A stretch of 64,000 nt of DNA. Origin: Monodelphis domestica. Its lineage: Eukaryota; Chordata; Mammalia; Didelphimorphia; Didelphidae. Below, in pieces: positions 56,815-64,000 of the stretch. The translations under genes were made by a program, and so were the position numbers. Numbering within the stretch: position 1 is the first letter of the stretch; every line of letters starts with the position of its first letter. Location: NCBI RefSeq assembly GCF_027887165.1, contig NC_077227.1, forward strand, positions 81,237,430 to 81,301,429, written 5' to 3'. Below the pieces are notes generated by a model. The model did no database searches, was not told the DNA's origin, and was given only the letters and a program-made list of their open reading frames with translations.

Positions 56815-57958
56815 TTTCTTGAAAAAAGGTCATTCTGATAGAAGGAAATATGAACAATATCTGAATGTTTGAAAAGTAAAAAGAATTTTTAAAATCCAAA
56901 GAAAAGAATTCCTTAAAAAGCAGAATTGGCCAAATGGAAAAAGATATACAAAAGTGCACCACAGAGAAGAACTTCTTGAAAAGAACTGGCCCTTTGGAAA
57001 ATGAGATGCAAAAATTCTCCAAGGAAAGGAACTCTTTACAAGCAGAATTGACCACATGGAAAAAGAGATACAAAACTTTACTCAAGAAAATCATGACAAA
57101 ATTTTGAATTGGACAAATGGAAACTAATGACTCTATGAGACATCAAGAAACAATTAAACAAAATCAACTGAATAAAAAAGTAGAAGAAAATGTGAAATAT
57201 CTCATGAGAAAAACAACTAACCTAGAAAATAATTCCAGGAAAGAGAATTTAAGAATTAATGGACTACCTGAAAGCCATAATCAAAAAAGGAGCTTTGATA
57301 GCATTTTTCAAAAATCATCAAGGAAAAGTACCCCTTATATTCTAGAATCAAAGGACAAAATTGAAATTGAAGGAATCCTCCAATCTCCTTCTGAAAAAGA
57401 TTCCAAAAGAATAACTCCCAGGAATATTATAATCAAACTCCAAAATTCTCAGGTCAAGGTGAAGATATTACAAGCAGCCAAAAATAAACAATTCAAATAT
57501 CATGGAGTCACAGCCAGGATAACATAAGACTAAGCAGCTTCTATATTAGGGATAGGAGAGCCTGGAATATAATATTCCAGAGGGCAAAGTTGCTAGGACT
57601 TCAACCAAGAATGACTTACCCAGCAAAACTGACCATAATCCTTCAGGGAAAAAAATAAATATTCAATGAAATAGAGGACTTTCAAATATTACTAATGAAA
57701 AGACCAAAGCTAAATAGAAAACTTGACTCTCAACTACAAGACTCAAGAGAATCATTAAAAAGGTAAAACAGGAAAGAGGATTGAAAAACATTCAATAAGG
57801 TTAAACTATGTATATCCCTACATGGGGGGACTCTTGTAAAGCCAAAGAACTTTGTCATTATTAGGGCAGTTAGAAAGAATAAACAGACATAGGATGAGGA
57901 GGTTAGTTGAATATGATGGGATAATAAAAAAAATTAAATTAAATTAAATTAAATTAAA
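56815..57958 (+). mobile_element. L1/HAL1-type ORF1 element
   Basis: The plus strand carries a degraded ORF1. First come coiled-coil units of about 63 nt (56905-57110), then an open stretch at 57117-57527 with ENNSRKENLRINGLPES and ITPRNIIIKLQNSQVKV, features of the L1 ORF1p core. The C-terminal domain continues out of frame (LLGLQPRMTYPAKL-like). No ORF2 follows; the stretch ends in an (attaa)n tail at 57933-57957. It is either an ORF1-only (HAL1-like) element or an internally deleted L1. It is antisense to the gene. Confidence 0.65.
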
Positions 57959-58905
57959 GCATGAGGTACCACTTCATACCTAGCTGATAGGCTAAGGAGC
58001 CAAAAAAAGAAAAATGATAAAAAAAATCAGAAGGTTTATGGGAAAATCAGGATACTAATGAATGCATTGAGTTGAGTTATGAATTAATCTAACCATTCTA
58101 TAGGACAATCTGGAACTATACCTAAAAAGCTATAAAGATATGGATGAGTATCCATATCTTTATCTATCTATCTATCCATTGATTCAGTAATATCCCTACT
58201 AGATCTGTATCAAAAAGAGATTAAAAAAAGGGAAAGACCTACTTATTCAAAAAGGTTTATAGAAGTTCTTTTTGTGGTGCTAAAGAATTGAAAATTAAAG
58301 AGATGTCCATTAACTGGAAAACAGCTGAACAAACTTTAATATAGGATTGTGATGGAAAATTATTGTGCTCTAAGAAATGTTGAGCAGAATTATCTCAAAG
58401 AAACCTGGAAAGACCTATGTAAACTGATGCAAAGTGAAATGAGCAGAACCAGGAGACCATCATACACAGTAACAAAAATACTATTATCCTGAACAATACA
58501 ATGATCCAATTAAGTCTGAAGGATTTATGAGACAAAGAATGTTATTTACTTCCAAAGAAAGAACTGAACAATACAATGATCCAATTAAGTCTGAAGGATT
58601 TATGAGACAAAGAATGTTATTTACTTCCAAAGAAAGAACTGATAGAATCTGAATGTAGATCAAAGCATATTATTTTTCATTTTCTTTTGTGTATGCTTTT
58701 TGTTTTTGTTTTATAAAAGTCTTCTTCCATAGCAAGATCACATATATATAACCTAGATCAAGTTGCTTGCTATCTCAGGGAGGGGAGATGGAAGGAAAGG
58801 AGGGGGAGAATCTGGAACTCAAAATTTTGGAAAACAAATTTCAAAAATGATAATTACATGTAATTGGAGAAAAATAATATACTAAAAATAAAATTTTAAA
58901 ATGTA
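57959..58905 (+). mobile_element. L1 LINE, ORF2 end and 3' region
   Basis: The order 'gcatgaggtaccacttcata', 'agttctttttgtggtgctaa', 'tgaaatgagcagaaccagga', 'gatcaaagcatattattttt', then a purine-rich block and A-rich end matches the L1 3' end. It contains the 75-bp tandem duplication at 58489-58638. It may be the 3' part of the preceding element or a separate insertion. Confidence 0.7.
58489..58638. repeat. Perfect 75-bp tandem duplication inside an L1 3' end
   Basis: The units 58489-58563 and 58564-58638 both begin ctgaacaatacaatgatcc and end cttccaaagaaagaa, with no difference seen over 75 bp. The sequence after the second unit starts ctga again, giving 4 bp of microhomology at the junctions. 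Confidence 0.95.
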
Positions 58906-59058
58906 AATATCTGATTTGTGATGTACTATATATATAGCCTTCTCATCACAACAATGCCTACTGGAAGAAGTTCATTTTCATTTCTTTGGAAAAAATATTA
59001 TTCGATGCTTTGCCCCTATATACCTATACCAGAAAAATACTGGCATTAAAAATATGGA

Positions 59059-59721
59059 TCTCTGTTTGAGAAGTTTGAGACCATTAAAAGTTCTCCAAAT
59101 TCCCAGAGAGAATATAAAGATTCCACTGTGCTTATAATAGTTTGACTTTAAAAAAGACTGGATTCAGTAAAAACCAAACACCATCTCCTAAAGGGTTTTC
59201 TACAACAAAGTACCTCCTCTGCATGACAAAACTATACAAGAGTTCTTGAAAGATAAAACAAAAATAAACTTACTTAAATGAAATCATTAATAGTAGGTAA
59301 GGACGTCAAAAACCATTGAGTAAATTCAGGTATAGATAAGCCCTCAGGGAAAGGAAGTTAAAGAACCAAGAAACCAACGAGACAGGAAACTGATTCCACA
59401 GGCTTCCCTGGGTGGCCAAGGCAAATTAAGAAACTATGGTTGGTTCCTGAGATGTGACGTGTGAGAGTGAGTGAGTGGAGAAAAGAGTTTATAAGGTCAG
59501 ACCAGGACCCAATCTGGGGTCTTTCTGGCATGAGCATGGGGAGCGGAATGAACCCTTGTTGAAGTTTTAGCTACAGGTCCATCATGGCGGCCAATAGATT
59601 GGAAAGCTAAGTATCTCTCTACCTCTCTCCTATCTTTCCCTCTCTTTACTACTACTACTACTTTGACTTAATAACAGTTATTAAGCTACTACCAGCCTCA
59701 TAATTTTAGTTATTACATCTC
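59059..59721 (+). mobile_element. Solo LTR, about 655 bp, TSD TCTC (probable)
   Basis: The probable LTR runs from TGTTTGAGAAG at 59063 to TTATTACA at 59717, with TCTC at 59059-59062 and 59718-59721. Inside are a TATA-like 'gtttataagg' near 59490 and a 'catcatggcggccaatag' motif near 59583. L1 sequence starts right after the second TCTC. No retroviral genes are present. Confidence 0.6.
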
Positions 59722-60970
59722 TGATAGTCTTCTCAAATATATAGAGAACTGAGACAAATTTATAAGAATAGAAGCCATTCCACAATTGATATATGAACAG
59801 GGGATATGAACAGGCAATTTTTAGATAAAGAAATCAAAGCTATCTATATAAGCATATGAAAAATATTCTAAATCACTTGATTAGAGAAATGCAAAATAAA
59901 ACAATTCTCAGGTACCACCTAACATCTATCTGATTAGCTAACATAACAAAAAAGGAAAATGGTATGAGAGAGAATATGGAAAAATTGGGACACAAATATA
60001 TTGTAGCAGACTTGTGAACAATTCAACAATTCTGGAAAGCAATTTAAAATTAATCCAAATGGGCCATAAAACATATGCATACCCTTTGATCCAGCAATAC
60101 CACTACTAGGTCTATATCCCAAGAAGATTTTTTTAAAGGAAATATTAATATAAACTTTTTATGGTGGAAAAGAACTGAAAATTGAGGGGATGTCCATCAA
60201 TTGTAGAATAGATGGATGAACAAGTTATAGTATATGGCTATAATGGAATACTACTGTGCCAAAAGAATGACAAGAAGGCAGCTAAGTGGGGCTCAGTAGA
60301 TAGGCCTAGAGATGGGAGGTCTTGGATTCAAATTTGACCTCAGACACTTCCTAGCTGTGTGATCCTGAGCAAGTCACTTAACCCCCCATTGACTAGCCCT
60401 TACCGCTCTTCTAGCTCAGAAGGAATATAGAATATTGATTCTAAAACAGAAGGTAAAGATTTTTAAAAGGGGTGTGTGGGGGGGATGGAGGGGAAGAGTA
60501 ACAAATAGAATGCTTTCAGAAAAATCTAGGAAGATTTCTATGAACTGAGAAAAAGTAAAGTGAGAAGAACCAGGAGAACATTATACACAGTAACCGCAAT
60601 AGTATATAATGATCAATTGTGAATGACTTAGTTACTATTCTAATCGATACAATGGTCCAAGACAATTCCAAAGGACTCATACAAAATACACTATCCATTT
60701 CCAAAGAAATAATGTTGTCTGAATGCAGATCAAAGTAAACAACTTTCCACTTCATTTTCTCTGTAGGTTTTTTATTTCTTCTTCTACAACATGACAAATA
60801 TGTAAATGTTTTGCTTTCTCACGTATGTATAACATATCAAATCGTTTGCCACCTCAGGGCACAGAGAGGGAAGAGAAAAAGAGAAATTGGAAATCAAAAT
60901 TTCAGAAAACAAATGTTAAAAGTTATGTTTACATGTAATTTGGAAAAAATAAAATATATTTTTAAAAAAA
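59722..60970 (+). mobile_element. L1 LINE, ORF2 end and 3' region, SINE-split
   Basis: The left part has 'tctcaaatatatagagaact', 'gaacaggcaatttttagata', 'gattagagaaatgcaaaata' and 'ccctttgatccagcaatacc'. The right part, after the SINE, has 'aagtgagaagaaccaggaga', 'gaatgcagatcaaagtaaac' and an A-rich end. It is antisense to TBC1D12. Confidence 0.75.
60272..60468 (+). mobile_element. MAR1-type SINE inside L1
   Basis: It has 'aaggcagctaagtggggctc', 'ggattcaaatttgacctcag', 'gtgatcctgagcaagtcact' and 'gactagcccttaccgctctt'. L1 reads across the site (aatgacaag / aatgctttcag). Confidence 0.88.
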
Positions 60971-61039
60971 TAAATACAGAAGATATGAATAAAAACTCAC
61001 TTTTAGTTTAAGTAAAGAAATACAACCTACCATACAAAA

Positions 61040-61215
61040 TAAAAGCCAACCTAAAAATCAGAAAACTTACTTGTCAAGTCTCTTCTCTGATACATACTGG
61101 CTTGTGTGATCCCAAACAAATGATTTAACCTATCAGTGCACTAGACAAATCTTTAAGACTATAAAACTGCAGAGGTGTCAATTTCTACTTCTAAAGAGTA
61201 TTTCTTCACCTAGAC
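61040..61215 (+). mobile_element. tRNA-derived SINE (WALLSI-like), 5'-truncated
   Basis: It has 'tctgatacatactggcttgt', 'gatttaacctatcagtgcac' and 'aatctttaagactataaaac', then 'tgcagaggtgtcaatttcta'. It is the same family as at 25501 and 29857. Confidence 0.6.
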
Positions 61216-61462
61216 ATTGAAATCACAGGTATCATCCCTAAAGTAATTTTAACACATCATTGTCTTCGTTCATGCCAGCATCTACAGAAATCTCCTTGAG
61301 TCAATAATGTATTGTTTTTCTTATTAGAACATCTTTCTGGAATGATTATTGTCAAAAGCAAGTTTCAAAGGAATATTAAATACCTTTAATGGAATAAGAT
61401 AAAAGAATCATTTTAAGATTAAAAATATGAATAACATTATTAATGATCATTAAAACACTTAC

Positions 61463-61578
61463 GATGGTCGGTCCTCAAGAATGAGAGCAGTTGTTGAAAG
61501 TGGTTCAAATTCGAAATTTTTACGTCTTGTGGATGGAAGTGGAGGTTTACATGTCCTTCCTGTTCGTGCTTCATATTC
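61463..61578 (-). CDS. TBC1D12: TBC1D12 exon 3
   Basis: The 116-bp exon has acceptor ctttag and donor gtaagt. It starts in phase 0 with GAA TAT GAA and ends CCA TC. It encodes [19 protein letters not shown], then [19 protein letters not shown]. This linker N-terminal to the TBC domain agrees with the TBC1D12 family as I recall it. By counting back from a 775-residue protein its first Glu would be near residue 366. Confidence 0.95.
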
Positions 61579-62149
61579 CTAAAGTTAAAAATAATATACA
61601 TTATTCAGAAATTTTACATTTTAAAATAATTTGTTTGCTTATATTTATAATTATTGAAGATAATACATTGCAATTAAGTATTAACTTACAAATTTCAAGT
61701 GAATGAAAAAAAATTTTTTTACCTAAAAATTTCTTCTTTTAAAGCATAATAGTAATTATGTAGTTTGTGTTGAGTAATATATCAAATTCAGAAATCTGAC
61801 AGCCTGCCTAGGAACTCCATCAAAAAGTCAAGCAAAAAATGTAATCAGAAAAGTAATGAAATAACCAATGACTCTGCTGCACATTAAACTAAATATCAAA
61901 AACATGGTTGTTTAATTCTTTACATATTATACTGCATTCAGGGTGTTAGAAATAAACATACAAACCATTTAAATGTTAATAACGTACTTAAAATCCACAG
62001 AAAGAGGTCAAGTGAAACAAGGCAATATTAGTAAAACAAATTTTAAATGTCTGAATCACTTTGGCCATCCACTAGAATGAATCTAATTGTAAAGCACTGG
62101 AAAAAGGAATTCTAAACTAAACTGACTCATATAATCATACCTATCTAGA
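61579..62149. other. Intronic DNA, nothing recognised
   Basis: About 570 bp of AT-rich intron upstream of exon 3. No repeat was identified. Confidence 0.4.
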
Positions 62150-62320
62150 TACTCACAGATCACTAGAGGTAGAATAGGCCTAAGATTCTTTTCTTCAGCT
62201 CCTCATTTTGTAGACAAGAAAACTATGGAGAAATGAACTGATATGTTCACACAGTTTAGAGTCAGGGTTCTTTGGCTCATGGTTGAGTGGTTTGTACTCT
62301 ATACCATGCTATCTCCCTAG
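62150..62320 (-). mobile_element. MIR-type SINE, antisense
   Basis: 'ctcattttgtagacaagaaa', 'gaactgatatgttcacacag' and 'tagagtcagggttctttggc' occur in reverse CORE-SINE order. Confidence 0.65.
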
Positions 62321-62454
62321 ATACACACGCCAAAGATGTCTTGAGAAAAATGTCAAGAAATTTGTAATGAACGTTGCAAACATATACTTTCTTTAGTTGT
62401 TTTTAAAGGATTCCGAAATATAGTGCTCTCTAAAGGTTTTGGAAAGCTCTCTAA

Positions 62455-62610
62455 GGTTAGCCTCACAATAACACTGATAGATGCGAGTATTCTTATTTCT
62501 ATTTTAGAGTGGGAAACTGAGCTAGTAAGCTCTGGAAGTTAATATGTGAATTCTTACTCCAAGTCTGGCATCCTTTCCACTATTTCACAGAGTTTCTGTT
62601 CCTAAAGGGC
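62455..62610 (-). mobile_element. MIR-type SINE, antisense
   Basis: 'cctcacaataacactgatag', 'attttagagtgggaaactga' and 'actccaagtctggcatcctt' are in reverse CORE-SINE order. Confidence 0.6.
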
Positions 62611-62779
62611 AATTACAATTTCTTGGAATGCCCTGTGTATCAGCATTAGGCATTGTACACAACACCAAAAATGGCTCAGATCAATAAGTATTTTAGTGTA
62701 TACTGTCCATTCATCTTTGATGAATACAAAAACAGTAAACAATAGAAAGTAATAAAATAGTTATCTAGGTATTATTTTG

Positions 62780-63060
62780 TAATTTGTAAGACACTGACTG
62801 ATCAAGGAGCTTATAATCCAGCTAAACAAACAAAACTGACATACATGAAACATCTGCAATATTATATAATATCAATTTAATATTCAGAATGGGGAAAGAG
62901 ACCGATATTGATAGAATAGTTGATAGATTTTACAGAAGAGGTGAGACCTTAAAGATGAAGAGATGCAAAAAGAAAAGGACTGTCCAGGAAGGAAGTTTCA
63001 CCAAAGATGTACTGGCAAAATTAAGCAAGATATACATGAAAGGCAAGTACTTACAGCCAA
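62780..63060 (-). mobile_element. L2 fragment, antisense
   Basis: 'aaggagcttataatccagct', 'cagaagaggtgagaccttaa' and 'gtccaggaaggaagtttcac' fit the antisense L2 3' area. The small open frame here is repeat-derived. Confidence 0.5.
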
Positions 63061-63088
63061 ATGTAAATGAGGGCATTATTTCATTAAA

Positions 63089-63312
63089 ATACTGGTGCAG
63101 GGGGCAGCTGGGTAGCTCAGTGGATTGAGAGACAGATCTAGAAACAGGAGGTACTGGGTTCAAATGTGGCCTCAGACACTTTCCAGCTGTGTGACCCTGG
63201 GCAAATCATTTAACCCCCAATGCCTAGTCCTTACCACTCTTCTGCCTTGGAAGCAATATACAGTATTGATTCCAAGATGCAAGGTAAGGATTAAAAAAAA
63301 TATACTGGTGCA
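63089..63312 (+). mobile_element. MAR1-type SINE with 11-bp TSD
   Basis: The body 63100-63301 is full length: 'gggtagctcagtggattgag', 'gggttcaaatgtggcctcag', 'agtattgattccaagatgca', then an A-run. The direct repeats atactggtgca lie at 63089-63099 and 63302-63312. Confidence 0.93.
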
Positions 63313-63379
63313 ACAGTAGCATCTAATATAAAATAAAGTTAGGGTCTCAATTCAATCTCTCAAAAAAATTAAGCAAGAA

Positions 63380-63740
63380 GAGAAGATAAAGAAGATTCAA
63401 TCTCTGCCCCCAAGGAATTTTTAGTACATCTGGGAAGACATGAAGCATAAAGAAATAATTATATTATTAAATGAAACCAAGAATTGTATGCAAAGTTAAA
63501 GAGTTGGAAGCAGAGGCATTCTAGTCGATTCTTACTGTATTTTAATAAATGGTAATAGAGAAGAAGGCTATTTTTTTTCTAGGAATATGATGTGTTCATG
63601 GATGAAATAGTCCCATTTGATAAAAAAGTACATGGTGAAGAAATATAAAAGAAGGATAAAGGAGAGTAGTGCCACACTATTGAAGGCGTTGAATATCAGT
63701 CTGAAAAGAGGCTTTATTCTGTGGATAATGAGAACTGTTA
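63380..63740 (-). mobile_element. L2 fragment, antisense
   Basis: 'tctctgcccccaaggaattt', 'gccacactattgaaggcgtt' and 'gaaaagaggctttattctgt' fit the antisense L2 3' end, diverged. Confidence 0.5.
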
Positions 63741-63839
63741 AGAATAAAACTAATATCCAATAACTCCAAGTATTATATTTTATAAGACTTATTAATAATC
63801 ATTTGAAGTAGGAAAAAATACAAGAACAAAAGTAAAAAC

Positions 63840-63874
63840 CTGAGTAAAGCCAGCTGCTTTCCCAGCCGCATTTT
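63840..63874 (-). CDS. TBC1D12: Probable TBC1D12 exon 2 (35-bp micro-exon)
   Basis: The minus strand shows a strong pyrimidine tract and acceptor (tctctctttttcccccag), then 35 bp ending in CAG before gttttt. Read from its third base it encodes NAAGKAAGFTQ. It starts in phase 1 and ends in phase 0, which exactly fits exon 3 (phase 0). With it the exon count reaches 13 if one first exon lies outside, the number I recall for human TBC1D12. The donor gttttt is poor. I could not recall the human peptide here well enough to confirm it. Confidence 0.6.
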
Positions 63875-64000
63875 CTGGGGGAAAAAGAGAGAGGGGCGGG
63901 GTCGCACAAAAACTTTATCTTCAAAACGTAAGGACTTAACATGAGAACAAAAGTCAGATGCTTGGAGGGAGAGTCCTAGGGTGCAAATCCTAATTATGCA
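63875..64000. other. Intron 1 start of view
   Basis: The intron leads into the micro-exon acceptor. The GC-richer 'agaggggcggggtcgcac' at 63890-63907 is the pyrimidine tract side of the acceptor seen from the plus strand. The first exon and promoter are not in the window. Confidence 0.4.

Larger units (their letters stand above)
6990..63874 (-). other. TBC1D12: TBC1D12 gene, exons 2-13 (partial gene; first exon off-window)
   Basis: This gene encodes a TBC-domain protein, a family that speeds GTP hydrolysis by Rab GTPases on membranes. Twelve exons on the minus strand join in continuous phase into 421 complete codons plus a stop. The protein carries, in order, a charged linker, the TBC entry motif ([14 protein letters not shown]), the arginine-finger motif IKLDISR, the glutamine-finger motif YVQG, and a C-terminus ending PALKS. 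The exon-7 stretch [19 protein letters not shown] and the C-terminal KDIKEGDKN match my recollection of TBC1D12 rather than its paralogue TBC1D14. As I recall, human TBC1D12 has 775 residues, so about 350 N-terminal residues are missing here, consistent with one large first exon beyond 64000. Which Rab it acts on cannot be read from the sequence. No frameshift or premature stop was seen. Confidence 0.95.

Noticed and set aside
57117..57527. 136-residue plus-strand open frame
   Set aside because: It contains L1 ORF1p core wording (LRINGLPES, ITPRNIIIK) and runs into stops in the C-terminal domain. It is repeat-derived.
1..64000. CRISPR array, operon, prophage, replication origin or other prokaryotic system
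   Set aside because: Introns with consensus splice sites and marsupial SINEs and LINEs show a mammalian nuclear genome. No regularly spaced array or gene cluster was seen.

Overview
The window is a piece of a marsupial nuclear genome. It is AT-rich and crowded with marsupial-type repeats: tRNA-derived SINEs with an RTE-like 3' tail (MAR1 type), WALLSI-like and MIR/MON-type SINEs, L1, L2 and CR1/L3 LINEs, and solo LTRs with 4-bp target duplications. The species cannot be fixed from the sequence alone.

One host gene runs through almost the whole window on the minus strand: TBC1D12, a TBC-domain Rab GTPase-activating protein. Twelve coding exons can be placed with splice sites and continuous phase, from a probable 35-bp exon at 63840-63874 to the terminal exon with its stop at 6990-6992. 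Together they encode 421 complete codons: a linker, the whole TBC domain with both catalytic fingers, and the C-terminus. The long first exon, promoter and N-terminal half lie beyond position 64000. The 3' UTR runs below 6990; its end is not determined. No other host gene was recognised.

Layout by increasing coordinate: 1-3000, downstream repeats (L1 tail, antisense L2); 3000-6990, repeat-poor AT-rich DNA holding the 3' UTR; 7059-11766, intron with L2, CR1/L3 and SINE fragments; 12026-20091, intron filled by L1 pieces; 20092-20602, two exons 272 bp apart; 20603-30439, intron with an L2, two L1 5'/ORF1 pieces, a solo LTR and SINEs; 30440-31579, two exons; 31580-38653, intron with antisense L2, a solo LTR inside a palindrome, and L3; 38735-52157, the largest intron (13.4 kb), with an unusual 3'-truncated L1, L1 ORF2 pieces and two solo LTRs; 52158-52674, two exons; 52675-63839, the remaining introns with L2, an L1/HAL1-type ORF1 element and another solo LTR.

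I see no undescribed multi-gene system here. The points most worth checking are structural: a long palindrome around a solo LTR, a TSD-flanked L1 copy that keeps its 5' end but stops inside ORF1, a perfect 75-bp tandem duplication, a probable micro-exon, a tandem splice acceptor in TBC1D12, and a Pumilio-motif cluster in the probable 3' UTR.
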